A stretch of DNA of 64,000 nt from Pseudonocardia petroleophila (GCF_014235185.1 NZ_CP060131.1:6269501-6333500), one strand, 5' to 3'. Shown: positions 30,754-39,442, counted from the stretch's first letter. Notes: generated by a model from the letters alone, not told the origin. Translations and numbers: made by a program.

Positions 30754-31508
30754 GCGCCATCAGTACCAGACACCGGCCGCTCCACCCGGTCGAGGAGCCG
30801 CTGCAGTGCCGCGTCGAACGCGTCGGGGGCCTCCAGGTTGGGCAGGTGCGCCACCCCGTCGACGACGGTGAGCTCGGCGTCGGGCAGCGCGTCGGCCGTC
30901 CGGCGGGCCTCCTCGACGGAGGTGAAGCCGTCGCGCGTCCCGACCACGACGGCCGCGGGCACCGCCACGTCGTGCAGCGGGTAGGCGGGCCGGTCGGCGC
31001 GGCCGCGCTGAGCGGCGGCCGCACCGTGCGGGTCCGCGGCCCGCATCATCGCCTCGACGTGCGCGGCCGCGGGCGAGCCGGGGACGACCATCCGGTCCAG
31101 CACCTCGTCCGTGTAGGGCCCCGTCCCCTCGCGCTCGAGCCGCTCGGCCGCGGCGAGGCGCACCGCGCGGTCGGGCTCGGCCGCCGGGGTCGTCGCCGCC
31201 AGGAGCAGCCCGGCCACGCGCCGCGGGGCGATCCGGTGCAGCTCCATCGCCACCTGCCCGCCCATCGACAGGCCGACGACCACCGCGCGCGGCACCGCTC
31301 GGCCGTCGAGCAGCGCCACGAGGTCCTCGGCCAGTGCCCGCCACGACGGCGTCGCGCCGCCGGTGGCGCCGTAGCCGCGCAGGTCGGGGGCGAGCACGCG
31401 GCGCCGCGGGCCGAAGCGCGCGAGCTGGGGCCGCCACATCGAGCGGTCGAAGGGATGCCCGTGCACCAGCAGCAGCGGTACGGGCCCGATGTCGTCGACG
31501 GCGATCAC
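30750..31508 (-). CDS. Alpha/beta-fold hydrolase
   Basis: The 252-residue protein shows LLLVHGHPFDRSMW (oxyanion), the nucleophile elbow GLSMGG and the terminal VDGVAHLPNLEAP (His), with an Asp in VVGTRDGF. It resembles small esterases or hydrolases of the 3-oxoadipate enol-lactonase group, but there are no catabolic neighbours. GTG 31508 is the start; the open frame extends antisense through the MocR gene as a shadow. It is divergent from the MocR-type regulator, with 60 bases between starts. Confidence 0.82.
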   Translation of the reverse strand: MIAVDDIGPVPLLLVHGHPFDRSMWRPQLARFGPRRRVLAPDLRGYGATGGATPSWRALAEDLVALLDGRAVPRAVVVGLSMGGQVAMELHRIAPRRVAGLLLAATTPAAEPDRAVRLAAAERLEREGTGPYTDEVLDRMVVPGSPAAAHVEAMMRAADPHGAAAAQRGRADRPAYPLHDVAVPAAVVVGTRDGFTSVEEARRTADALPDAELTVVDGVAHLPNLEAPDAFDAALQRLLDRVERPVSGTDGA

Positions 31509-31525
31509 GGTCCGAGTCTGCGCGG

Positions 31526-31556
31526 TACATTCACCGCATTCAAGACGGACAATGTT
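31526..31556. promoter_or_regulatory. Divergent intergenic region with direct repeats
   Basis: CATTCA occurs at 31528-31533 and 31537-31542, nine bases apart, in the AT-richer middle of the 60-base region between the hydrolase and MocR starts. MocR/GabR regulators commonly bind direct repeats, so this is a possible operator. No strong promoter hexamers can be assigned. Confidence 0.3.
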
Positions 31557-31568
31557 CTCGGAGCAATC

Positions 31569-32882
31569 GTGGACGACTACCGCACGCTGGCCGACGCCCT
31601 CGCCGCCGACGTCGACGCCGGACGCCTGCGCCCCGGCGAGCGGCTGCCGACCCAGCGCCGGTTCGCGCGCGACCGCGGGATCGCCGTGTCCACCGCGTCG
31701 CGGGTCTACGCGGAGCTGGTGCGGCGCGGGATCGCGGTCGGCGAGGTCGGGCGCGGCACGTTCGTGCGGGCCCGGGACCCCGGCCCCGACCTGCCCGACC
31801 CCGCCGACGGGCGCGTGGACCTGGAGCTCAACTTCCCCGTCGTCGACGGCCAGGCCGAGATCCTCGCGCGCGCCGTCGGCCCGCTGCTGCGCGCCGACGC
31901 GCTCGCCGCCGCGCTCGCGCCGGTCGGCGTCATGGGCACCCCGGCGGCCCGCGCGGCCGCCGCCGCCACGTTCGCGCGCCCGGGCTGGGCCCCCGACCCG
32001 GACGCGATCCGGTTCGCGGGCAACGGGCGCCAGGCCGTCGCCGCCGCCGTCGCCGCGCTCGTCGGCGTCGGGGGGCGGCTCGGCGTCGAGTTGCTCACCT
32101 ACCCGGTCGTGCGCGGGATCGCCGCGCGGCTGGGCGTGCGGCTCGTCCCGCTGCCCGTCGACGACCACGGCCTCGTCCCCGACGGCGTGCGCGACGCCGG
32201 CCCGCTCGACGCCGTCTACGTCCAGCCGACGCTGCACAACCCGCTCGGGGTGACCATGCCGCCCCGGCGCCGCGCGGAGCTGGCCGCGGTGCTGCGCGAG
32301 CGCGACCTGCCGTGCGTCGAGGACACGGTCTACGCGTTCCTGCGCGACGGTCCCCCGCCGCTGGTCACGTGGGCCCCGGAGCGGACGCTCGTCGTCGACG
32401 GGCTGTCCAAGCGCCTCGCGCCGGGCCTCAGCGTCGGGATCGTGGTGCCCCCGCCCGCCTGGGCCGAGCGGGTGTCCGCGGCGCTGCGCTCGGGCGGCTG
32501 GACCGCCACCGGCTTCGCGCTCGACGCCACCGCCCGGGCCATGGCGTCGGGGGCGGTCGCCGAGATCGAGGCCGCGAAGCGCGTCGACGCCGCCGCCCGC
32601 CAGGCCCTGGTGCGGGAGCGGATCGCGGTGCGCGCCGACCCGGCGGCGTACCACTGCTGGTGGGAGCTGCCGGCGCCGTGGCGGGCGGAGACGTTCGTGG
32701 CCGCGGCGGCCCGGCTCGGCATCGCGGTCACCCCGGCCGCGGCGTTCGCCGTGGGTCCCGCGCACGCGCCCGACGCGGTGCGCCTGGCGCTGGCCGCTCC
32801 CCCGCTGCCGGTGCTCGCCCGGGCGCTGGACCGGCTCGCCGCGCTGGCCCGCGGCGCACCGGGGGACGACGGGATCGAGTAG
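31569..32882 (+). CDS. MocR-type GntR/aminotransferase-like regulator
   Basis: The 437-residue protein joins a short GntR winged helix (residues 1-75: ERLPTQRRFARDRGIAVSTASRVYAELVRRGIAVGEVGRGTFV) to a fold-type I aminotransferase-like domain with VQPTLHNPLGVTMP and the PLP-lysine segment VDGLSKRLAPGLSVG. MocR proteins sense PLP or PLP-amino acid adducts and control vitamin B6, GABA or other genes. The divergent alpha/beta hydrolase is the nearest candidate target. The C-terminal small domain appears complete. Confidence 0.9.
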   Translation: MDDYRTLADALAADVDAGRLRPGERLPTQRRFARDRGIAVSTASRVYAELVRRGIAVGEVGRGTFVRARDPGPDLPDPADGRVDLELNFPVVDGQAEILARAVGPLLRADALAAALAPVGVMGTPAARAAAAATFARPGWAPDPDAIRFAGNGRQAVAAAVAALVGVGGRLGVELLTYPVVRGIAARLGVRLVPLPVDDHGLVPDGVRDAGPLDAVYVQPTLHNPLGVTMPPRRRAELAAVLRERDLPCVEDTVYAFLRDGPPPLVTWAPERTLVVDGLSKRLAPGLSVGIVVPPPAWAERVSAALRSGGWTATGFALDATARAMASGAVAEIEAAKRVDAAARQALVRERIAVRADPAAYHCWWELPAPWRAETFVAAAARLGIAVTPAAAFAVGPAHAPDAVRLALAAPPLPVLARALDRLAALARGAPGDDGIE

Positions 32883-32953
32883 CCGCGAGGTCGGGGCCCG
32901 TACGGGGTGGTGACGGTTCGCGGACGGGTCCGACGAGGACCACCGACCCCGGT

Positions 32954-32965
32954 TAACCTCGCCGG
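32954..32965 (+). promoter_or_regulatory. -10 element of leaderless mtr promoter
   Basis: TAACCT at 32954-32959 is followed by six bases and the GTG of mycothione reductase. The -35 region is not convincing. Confidence 0.5.
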
Positions 32966-34327
32966 GTGCGCCACCACGATCTCGCCGTCATCGGCACCGG
33001 CTCGGGCAACTCCATCGTCGACCCCCGCTTCGACCACCTCGACGTGGCGATCGTCGAGCACGGGGTGTTCGGCGGCACGTGCCTGAACGTCGGCTGCATC
33101 CCGACGAAGATGTACGTCTACCCCGCCGACGTCGCCCGGCTCATCCGGAAGTCGTCGACGTACGGGATCGACGCCTCCGTCGACAAGGTGCGCTGGACCG
33201 ACATCCGCGACCGCGTGTTCGGCCGCATCGACCCGATCTCGGCGGGCGGGCGCGAGTACCGGGTCGACCGCTGCCCCAACGTCACCGTCTACGAGGGGCA
33301 CGCCCGGTTCACCGGCCCGCGCGAGATCTCCGTCGACGGCGGGGAGCCGTTCAGCGCCGACCGGATCGTCATCGCCGCGGGGGGCCGCCCCGCGATCCCG
33401 CAGCCGATCACCGACTCCGGCATCCCGTACGAGACGTCCGACACGATCATGCGGATCGACACGCTGCCCGAGCACCTGCTCGTCGTCGGCGCGGGCTACA
33501 TCGGCGCCGAGTTCGCGCACGTGTTCTCCGCGCTCGGCTCGCGGGTCACGATCATCGGACGCGGCCGGCAGCTGCTGCGCTCGCAGGACGAGACGGTGGC
33601 CGAGCGGTTCACCGACGCCGTCCGCGACCGCTGGGACGTCCGTCTCGGGCAGTCGATCACCACCGCCCGGCACGGCGCCGACGGCATCGAGCTCACCTTC
33701 CAGGACGGCTCGTCGGTCCGCGGCGACCTCGTGCTCGTCGCGACCGGGCGCAAGCCGAACTCCGACCGCCTCGACCTGGACAGGGCCGGGATCGCGGTGC
33801 ACGTGGACGGCCGGATCGCCGTCGACGAGCACCAGCGCACGAGCGTCGACGGGGTGTTCGCCCTCGGCGACATCAGCTCGCCGTACCAGCTCAAGCACGT
33901 GGCCAACCACGAGGCGAAGGTCGTGGCGCACAACCTCGCCCACCCCGACGACCTGCGCGCCACCAACCACCACGCGGTGCCCGCCGCGGTGTTCACCGAC
34001 CCGCAGATCGCGGCCGTCGGACGCACCGAGGCGCAGTGCCGCGCGGAGGGGCTCGACGTCGCGGTGAAGATCCAGGCCTACGGCGACGTCGCCTACGGCT
34101 GGGCGATGGAGGACACCACCGGGTTCTGCAAGATCATCGCCGAGCGCGGGACCGGGCGCATCCTCGGGGCGCACGTCATGGGACCGCAGGCGAGCACGGT
34201 CATCCAGCCGCTGGTCCAGGCCATGGCGTTCGGTCTCGGCGCCCGCGAGATGGCCGAGGGGCAGTACTGGATCCACCCCGCGCTGCCGGAAGTGGTCGAG
34301 AACGCACTGCTCGGGCTCGATCTGTAG
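32966..34327 (+). CDS. mtr: Mycothione reductase
   Basis: The 453-residue flavoenzyme has GTGSGNSI for FAD binding, the redox-active disulfide GGTCLNVGCIPTKM, an NADPH-binding VVGAGYIGAEFAH, FALGDISSPYQLKHVANHEA and the dimer-interface WIHPALPEVVENALLGL with the active-site His. The GSGNSI start and YGDVAYGWAMEDT match mycothione reductase rather than glutathione reductase or lipoamide dehydrogenase. It regenerates mycothiol from its disulfide using NADPH, so this organism uses mycothiol as its main thiol. Confidence 0.94.
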   Translation: MRHHDLAVIGTGSGNSIVDPRFDHLDVAIVEHGVFGGTCLNVGCIPTKMYVYPADVARLIRKSSTYGIDASVDKVRWTDIRDRVFGRIDPISAGGREYRVDRCPNVTVYEGHARFTGPREISVDGGEPFSADRIVIAAGGRPAIPQPITDSGIPYETSDTIMRIDTLPEHLLVVGAGYIGAEFAHVFSALGSRVTIIGRGRQLLRSQDETVAERFTDAVRDRWDVRLGQSITTARHGADGIELTFQDGSSVRGDLVLVATGRKPNSDRLDLDRAGIAVHVDGRIAVDEHQRTSVDGVFALGDISSPYQLKHVANHEAKVVAHNLAHPDDLRATNHHAVPAAVFTDPQIAAVGRTEAQCRAEGLDVAVKIQAYGDVAYGWAMEDTTGFCKIIAERGTGRILGAHVMGPQASTVIQPLVQAMAFGLGAREMAEGQYWIHPALPEVVENALLGLDL

Positions 34328-34348
34328 GGGCTCGGGCGTCGAATGCTG

Positions 34349-34376
34349 GATACTGGGGTGGCCAGTGAGGCCACCC
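34349..34376 (+). promoter_or_regulatory. Promoter and hairpin in the desaturase leader
   Basis: GATACT (34349-34354) could be a -10 element. GGGTGGCC (34356-34363) and GGCCACCC (34369-34376) form an eight-pair stem with a five-base loop. The hairpin would be at or near the 5' end of the mRNA, about 30 bases before the chosen ATG, or it may terminate mtr transcription. Confidence 0.4.
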
Positions 34377-34405
34377 TTCCTCCGTCGACACCCGAGGTGC
34401 CGCCC

Positions 34406-35344
34406 ATGTCCGTAGCCGAGAGCCCCACCCGGCCGTCCGGTCCGAAGCCGATCCTCGACGGGCAGCGCGGGGTCGCGTCGACCGTCGCCGTCTACATCTT
34501 CGTGATCACCCCGCTCCTCGCGCTGCTGGCCGCCGTGCCGATCGCCTGGGGCTGGGGCCTGAGCTGGGTCGACATCGCGATCGCGCTGCCGTTCTACGTC
34601 GTCAGCGGCCTCGGCATCACCGTCGGCTTCCACCGCTACTTCACCCACGGCTCCTTCAAGGCCAACCGGGTGCTGCGCGTCGCGCTGGCGATCTCGGGCA
34701 GCCTGGCGCTGCAGGGGCCCGTCATCGACTGGGTGGCCGACCACCGCCGCCACCACGCGTTCTCCGACAAGGAGGGCGACCCGCACTCCCCGTGGCTGTT
34801 CGGCACCGGACCGCGCGCGCTGGCCAAGGGCTTCTACCACTCGCACATGGGCTGGCTGTTCGGCCGCGACCAGACCAACGAGGAGCGCTTCACCCCCGAC
34901 CTGCTCGCCGACCGCGACATCGTGCGGGTCGACCGGCTGTTCGTCCTGTGGGCCACGCTCTCGCTCGTCCTGCCGGGCGTCATCGGCGGGCTGGTCACGC
35001 TGTCCTGGGCCGGCGCGCTCACCGCGTTCTTCTGGGGCGGGCTCGTGCGCGTCGCGCTGCTGCACCACGTCACCTGGTCGATCAACTCGATCTGCCACAT
35101 GATCGGCGAGCAGCCCTTCGCCTCGCGCGACCACTCCCGCAACGTGTGGCCGCTCGCCGTCCTGAGCTTCGGCGAGTCGTGGCACAACCTGCACCACGCC
35201 GACCCCACCTGCGCCCGGCACGGCGTGCAGCGCGGCCAGGTCGACATCTCCGCCCGCGTCATCCGGATCTTCGAGAAGCTCGGCTGGGCCCACTCGGTCC
35301 GCTGGCCCACCACGAAGCGCCTGGAGAAGCTGGCCCGCGCCTAG
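34406..35344 (+). CDS. Membrane fatty acyl-CoA desaturase
   Basis: The 312-residue protein has the three histidine boxes of the stearoyl-CoA desaturase type: HRYFTH, HRRHH and HNLHH, with about four hydrophobic membrane segments. It introduces a cis double bond, usually delta-9, using oxygen and a di-iron centre at the membrane. ATG 34406 is preferred over an in-frame ATG at 34343 because the intervening stretch contains a hairpin and has no coding character. The product would be a substrate for the cyclopropane-synthase-type enzymes encoded 6 kb downstream. Confidence 0.92.
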   Translation: MSVAESPTRPSGPKPILDGQRGVASTVAVYIFVITPLLALLAAVPIAWGWGLSWVDIAIALPFYVVSGLGITVGFHRYFTHGSFKANRVLRVALAISGSLALQGPVIDWVADHRRHHAFSDKEGDPHSPWLFGTGPRALAKGFYHSHMGWLFGRDQTNEERFTPDLLADRDIVRVDRLFVLWATLSLVLPGVIGGLVTLSWAGALTAFFWGGLVRVALLHHVTWSINSICHMIGEQPFASRDHSRNVWPLAVLSFGESWHNLHHADPTCARHGVQRGQVDISARVIRIFEKLGWAHSVRWPTTKRLEKLARA

Positions 35345-35437
35345 ATCACCAGCAGCGCGGCGCGCGCCCCGAACACCAGCAGCGCGGACCCGGCCCCCAC
35401 GCCGGCCACCGGCCCGCGAGACGCGCGCATCTCACCG

Positions 35438-35501
35438 ATGATCGCCAGAAGTGGTCGGCTGGTGTCACCGGTGACACCAGCCGACCACTTCCGCCGATCA
35501 T
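35438..35501. repeat. 64-bp palindromic element, copy A
   Basis: Two 32-base arms meet with no loop at 35469/35470 and pair at 30 of 32 positions. The outer end includes the stop codon of the AbiEi/DUF559 gene. About 26 of 30 bases of one arm match the arm of copy B at 36439-36500. It can act as a bidirectional terminator between the convergent desaturase and AbiEi/DUF559 genes. Confidence 0.75.
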
Positions 35502-36379
35502 GCCGCCGCTAGGAGCGAGTCCGCGATCTCCCGCACGCAGGCGGCGGGCCTGCCGTCGAGGTCGTGCCATGTGTAGCGGAGCAGGTCCCAGCCGCTGCGG
35601 TGCAGGGCGTTGCCCTTGCGCCGGTCGTTGCGGAACCTCTCGACGTCGACGTGCCACGCCCACCCGTCGACCTCGATCGCCAGCTTCGCCCGCGGGAACG
35701 CGACGTCGATCCGCCACGGCCCGAACGGGTGCCCGAGCACCCAGCCGGTGATCCCCGCGTCGCGCAGCAGGGTGACGAGCAGGCGCTCCGCCGCCGAGTC
35801 GGCCCGGTCGGCGGCCGCGGCGATCAACCGACCGGCCGCACCCGACCCGCGGCGGCCGAGGTTGCGGCAGTAGGCGCGGTAGAGCGTCGGGAAGCGGACG
35901 TGGCGCTGCAGCGCCCGGTCGAGGAAGGCCGATCCCCCGGGCAGGACGAGAGCCGTCTCCAGCGCTGTCAGCGGTGGGGCCGTCAGGACGAGGTGACGGT
36001 CCTCGACGCGGTCGACGGGTGACAGGTCACGCCGCACGACCGACCCGCCCGGACCGGGCCGCAGGTGTCGACGTCGCGGCACCGTCAGCTCGACGACGGC
36101 CGGGGCCCGGTCGAGCATCCCGTACCAGTACGCCGCAGCGGGCCCGCTCACCATCGCCGGCGCGCCACCGGCCCCGAGCCATGCGGCCCGGATGCGCACC
36201 TCGTCGGTGTACCGGTGGCCGCCGACCAGGTAGACGCCGGGCTGCAGCAGCTCCCACGCACCGGAGCGCACCCGCCGGTGCACCGAGCTCGCCGACATCC
36301 CGGCGGCCACGGCCTGCCGCAGCGTGACCACACCGGCCTGCCGGGCGAGCAGCGGTGCGAGCAGGGCTTCGGAGGACAC
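35498..36379 (-). CDS. AbiEi-antitoxin-like / DUF559 endonuclease-like protein
   Basis: The 293-residue protein has an N-terminal winged-helix module (LARQAGVVTLRQAVAAGMSASSVHRRVRSGAWELLQPGVYLV, residues 12-53) like type IV antitoxin AbiEi. A central domain and a C-terminal DUF559 nuclease-like domain follow, with WRIDVAFPRAKLAIEVDGWAWH and RRKGNALHRSGWDLLRYTW. The D...EVDG pattern fits a PD-(D/E)XK/Vsr-type fold. Such proteins are multi-copy in actinobacteria, and no toxin gene is adjacent. The function is unknown; defence or repair is inference. The gene is framed by two related palindromes. Confidence 0.8.
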   Translation of the reverse strand: MSSEALLAPLLARQAGVVTLRQAVAAGMSASSVHRRVRSGAWELLQPGVYLVGGHRYTDEVRIRAAWLGAGGAPAMVSGPAAAYWYGMLDRAPAVVELTVPRRRHLRPGPGGSVVRRDLSPVDRVEDRHLVLTAPPLTALETALVLPGGSAFLDRALQRHVRFPTLYRAYCRNLGRRGSGAAGRLIAAAADRADSAAERLLVTLLRDAGITGWVLGHPFGPWRIDVAFPRAKLAIEVDGWAWHVDVERFRNDRRKGNALHRSGWDLLRYTWHDLDGRPAACVREIADSLLAAA

Positions 36380-36438
36380 CGGGTGAGCATGGCGCGCAGG
36401 CCGCCCGGCCCGTGGCCGAACGGGACGCCCCGTCGTCG

Positions 36439-36500
36439 ACGATCGTCAGGAGTGGTCAGCGGGTGTCACCAGCGGCACCGGCGGACCACTCCTGGCGATC
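36439..36500. repeat. Palindromic element, copy B
   Basis: The arms meet at 36469/36470 and pair over most of 30 positions, with G-U pairs and a few mismatches. It is homologous to copy A and lies upstream of the AbiEi/DUF559 gene, 22 bases from the end of the plsC-like gene. The 36380-36521 gap holds nothing else. Confidence 0.7.
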
Positions 36501-36521
36501 ATGGTCGCGGGGCGCGGGCCA

Positions 36522-37343
36522 TCACGATGCGGTCGGGCGCTCCTCGGCCGGGGTCGGGTCCACGGCGGGCGGGCCGGAGGGGAGCTCGGCGCGGGCCGTG
36601 GCCGGGTCGTAGGGCACGGCCGGGGGCGTCTCGCCGCGGATCCCCGCCACCAGCGCGGTGACGTCGGCCATGATCGCGCCGGTGGCGCCGTCGAGGGCGG
36701 TGCGGGTGCGGGGGCCGCCGAGCCACTGCGACAGGTCGACGGGCGGGCCCGCCACCACGGTGACGCGCCGGCGCGGGAAGAACAGCCGCGGCGTCGACGT
36801 GCCGGGGGGCAGGACGTCCTGGGTGCCCCAGTTCGCGACGGGGATGACGGGCGCCCCGGTGACCAGCGCGATGCGGCCGATGCCGTTCTTGGCCTTCATC
36901 GGCCAGCCCGCGGGGTCGGCGGTGTAGGTGGCCTCCGGGTAGAACGCCACGACCTCCCCGCGCTGGACCGCCTTGATCGCCTCGCGGTAGGCGTCGCCGG
37001 CGCGCGCGGACGAGCGGTAGACGGGGATGTGGCCGCCCTTGCCCAGCACCGAGCGCACGACCGGCACGTCCCACAGCTCCGACTTGGCCAGGAACCGCGG
37101 CATCCGCCCGTGCGAGACGGTGAACGCGACGTCGAAGATCGGGTCGGCGAACGAGACGTGGTTGAGCGCGAGGAGCGCGCCGCCGGTGCGCGGGATGTGC
37201 TCCCCGCCGCTCCAGCCGATCCGGGTGCCGAACATCGTGAACGGCCACAGCAGCCAGATCGCGAAACCGAACCAGAAACCGGAGGTGTCCCACCGCCGCG
37301 TGACGGTGAGGCGCAGCTTCTGCCAGGTCGTGAGCGGCCTCAT
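36522..37343 (-). CDS. 1-acyl-glycerol-3-phosphate acyltransferase (PlsC-like)
   Basis: The 273-residue protein has an N-terminal hydrophobic segment (FWFGFAIWLLWPFTMFG), the acyltransferase motif NHVSFADP (NHX4D), the KSELWDVPVVRSVLGKGGHIPV block and the glycerol-phosphate motif FYPEATYT. It makes phosphatidate or a related lipid at the inner membrane. The C-terminal 40 residues are Pro/Ala-rich and probably disordered. CACAAT lies six bases before the ATG on the minus strand, suggesting a leaderless message. It diverges from the hydrolase that precedes the fatty-acid-modification cluster. Confidence 0.9.
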   Translation of the reverse strand: MRPLTTWQKLRLTVTRRWDTSGFWFGFAIWLLWPFTMFGTRIGWSGGEHIPRTGGALLALNHVSFADPIFDVAFTVSHGRMPRFLAKSELWDVPVVRSVLGKGGHIPVYRSSARAGDAYREAIKAVQRGEVVAFYPEATYTADPAGWPMKAKNGIGRIALVTGAPVIPVANWGTQDVLPPGTSTPRLFFPRRRVTVVAGPPVDLSQWLGGPRTRTALDGATGAIMADVTALVAGIRGETPPAVPYDPATARAELPSGPPAVDPTPAEERPTAS

Positions 37344-37415
37344 GCGTCCATTGTGTCGCACGGGTCCGGTGTGACGTGCGTCCCAGCCCCCATCCGGCGA
37401 CGGGACCGCGACGGA

Positions 37416-38171
37416 ATGTCCGGCGACACTGATTCCGCCCATCCCCCCGTACGTGAGGTCGTCGTGCCCGACAAGTCCGGTCTGCCCCGGTTGGAACCCG
37501 TGGGACGCGAGCAGGACGCCCCGTCCGCCCTGGTCCTCGTCCTGCACGGCGGTCGCGCGCACAGCCGGGAGAGCGGCGAGCGCAAGCGGCTGACCTACCG
37601 GCGGATGGTGCCGTTCGCCCGCGCGCTGAGCCGCCGCGGGCCCGCGGTGTACCTGCTGCGCTACCGCTACCGCGGCTGGAACGCCCCCGCCAAGGACGCC
37701 CTGCGCGACGCCCAGTGGGCCCTCGCCGAGCTCGCCGAGCGGTTCCCCGGGGTGCCGGTCGCGCTGGTCGGGCACTCGATGGGCGGGCGGGCCGCGCTCG
37801 GCGCCGCCGGATCGTCCAACGTGGTGGCGGTCTGCGCGCTCGCCCCCTGGCTCGACCGGTCCGACCCCGTCGTCCAGCTCGACGGCCGCACCGTCCTGAT
37901 CGCCCACGGCGACCGCGAGCGCTGGACCGACCCCGGCGAGTCCTACCGCTACGCGGTGCGGGCGAAGGAGCGGGGCGTGGCCGTCTGCCGCTTCGACGTG
38001 CCCGGCGCCGGCCACTTCATGCTCACCCGCGTCGGTGACTGGCACGCCCTGACGCAGCGGTTCGTGCTCGGCGCCCTCGGGATCGAACCCGTGGACCCCA
38101 CCATTGCGAATGCTCTGCACCAACCGACCCCGACCGGCCTGCGGGCCGTACTGCATGGAGCACACACATGA
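37416..38171 (+). CDS. Alpha/beta-fold hydrolase (dienelactone-hydrolase-like)
   Basis: The 251-residue protein shows LVLVLHGGRAHS (oxyanion), RYRYRGWN, the nucleophile elbow GHSMGGRAALG, an Asp in VLIAHGDRERWTDP and a His in VPGAGHFML. It ends ATGA, overlapping the FAD oxidoreductase gene by four bases. It is therefore the first gene of the fatty-acid-modification operon or of an operon that includes it. ATG 37416 is the likely start, although the first 16 residues are poorly conserved in character and a GTG at 37465 is possible. A lipid or thioester substrate is plausible from context only. Confidence 0.8.
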   Translation: MSGDTDSAHPPVREVVVPDKSGLPRLEPVGREQDAPSALVLVLHGGRAHSRESGERKRLTYRRMVPFARALSRRGPAVYLLRYRYRGWNAPAKDALRDAQWALAELAERFPGVPVALVGHSMGGRAALGAAGSSNVVAVCALAPWLDRSDPVVQLDGRTVLIAHGDRERWTDPGESYRYAVRAKERGVAVCRFDVPGAGHFMLTRVGDWHALTQRFVLGALGIEPVDPTIANALHQPTPTGLRAVLHGAHT

Positions 38172-39442
38172 GCCAGCTGCCCGCGACCGACCGGCCCACC
38201 GCAGCCGTCGTCGGGTCCGGCGTCGCCGGTCTCACCGCCGCGTACCTGCTGCAGCGCCGCTACGACGTCACGCTGTTCGAGGCCGACGCGCGCCTGGGCG
38301 GCCACGCCCACACCCACGAGCTCCCCACCCCCGACGGCGGCACCGCGTTCGTCGACTCCGGGTTCATCGTGCACAACGAGCGCACCTACCCGAACCTGCT
38401 GCGCCTGTTCGCCGAGCTCGGCGTCGCGACGCAGGAGTCGGACATGTCGATGAGCGTGCGCTGCGAGGGCTGCGGGCTGGAGTACGCCGGGGCGCGCAAG
38501 CTCGGCGGGCTGTTCCCGCAGGCGTCCAACGCGGCCCGCCCGCAGTACCTGCGGATGCTCGGCGAGGTCGTCCGCTTCCACCGGCACGCCCGGCGGGTGC
38601 TGGCCGACGAGCGCGCCGGCGACGTCACCCTGGGCGCGTTCCTGGCCATCGGCGGCTACTCGCGCTACTTCGTCGAGCACTTCATGCTCCCGGTCGTGAG
38701 CGCGGTCTGGTCCGCGGGCGAGTCGGTGTCGATGTCCTACCCCGCGCGCTACCTGTTCACCTTCCTCGACCACCACGGCCTGCTCTCCGTCGGCGGGTCG
38801 CCGCAGTGGCGCACCGTCACCGGCGGGTCGCGGTCCTACGTGGAGCGGGTCGTCAAGAGCCTCTCCGCGGTGCACGTGTCGAACCCGGTGAAGGCCGTCC
38901 GCCGCTCGGGCGACGGTGTGGAGATCGAGGCCGACGGCACGCAGCGCTTCGACAAGGCCGTGATCGCCACCCACCCCGACCAGGCCCTCGCGCTGCTCGC
39001 CGCCCCCACCGCCGACGAGCGCGACGTGCTGGGCGCCTTCGCCTACTCCGCGAACACCACGCAGCTGCACCACGACACGTCGGTGCTGCCGCGGAACGCG
39101 GGTGCGCGCGCGTCGTGGAACTACCTCAAGTCGGCCTGCTCCAGCCAGGACGCCCCGGTGCTCGTGTCCTACGACATGAACCGGCTCCAGCGCCTGGCCG
39201 AGCCGGAGGACTACGTGGTGACGCTCAACGGCACCGACCGCGTCGAGCCGGGGTCGGTCATCGCGACCATGCACTACGAGCACCCGATCTACACCCCGGA
39301 GTCGGTGGCCGCGCAGCGCCGCCTGCCCCAGCTCAACGACGGCACGGTCGCGTTCGCCGGGGCCTACCACGGCTGGGGATTCCACGAGGACGGGTGCGCC
39401 GCGGGCGTGCGCGCGGCCGCCAGCCTGGGGGCGGGCTGGTGA
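38168..39442 (+). CDS. FAD-dependent amine-oxidase-like oxidoreductase of a lipid-modification cluster
   Basis: The 424-residue flavoprotein has the N-terminal dinucleotide fold AVVGSGVAGLTAAYLLQRRYDVTLFEA and the amine-oxidase family pattern (FVDSGFIVHNERTYPNLLRLFAELG, then the C-terminal AGAYHGWGFHEDG with FAD contacts). This family is repeatedly found with DUF1365 and cyclopropane-synthase genes; M. tuberculosis Rv0449c-Rv0446c is a remembered example. Its reaction is not established, perhaps oxidation or desaturation of a lipid intermediate. ATG 38168 overlaps the hydrolase stop. The next gene overlaps its stop by four bases. Confidence 0.88.
   Translation: MSQLPATDRPTAAVVGSGVAGLTAAYLLQRRYDVTLFEADARLGGHAHTHELPTPDGGTAFVDSGFIVHNERTYPNLLRLFAELGVATQESDMSMSVRCEGCGLEYAGARKLGGLFPQASNAARPQYLRMLGEVVRFHRHARRVLADERAGDVTLGAFLAIGGYSRYFVEHFMLPVVSAVWSAGESVSMSYPARYLFTFLDHHGLLSVGGSPQWRTVTGGSRSYVERVVKSLSAVHVSNPVKAVRRSGDGVEIEADGTQRFDKAVIATHPDQALALLAAPTADERDVLGAFAYSANTTQLHHDTSVLPRNAGARASWNYLKSACSSQDAPVLVSYDMNRLQRLAEPEDYVVTLNGTDRVEPGSVIATMHYEHPIYTPESVAAQRRLPQLNDGTVAFAGAYHGWGFHEDGCAAGVRAAASLGAGW

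Noticed and set aside
30750..32765. 671-codon minus-strand frame joining the hydrolase to a long N-terminus
   Set aside because: The upstream part is antisense to the MocR gene; the hydrolase begins at GTG 31508 with a normal family N-terminus.
35498..36379. Complete type IV toxin-antitoxin system
   Set aside because: The winged helix resembles AbiEi, but no AbiEii nucleotidyltransferase gene is adjacent, and the C-terminal DUF559 domain indicates a different protein family.
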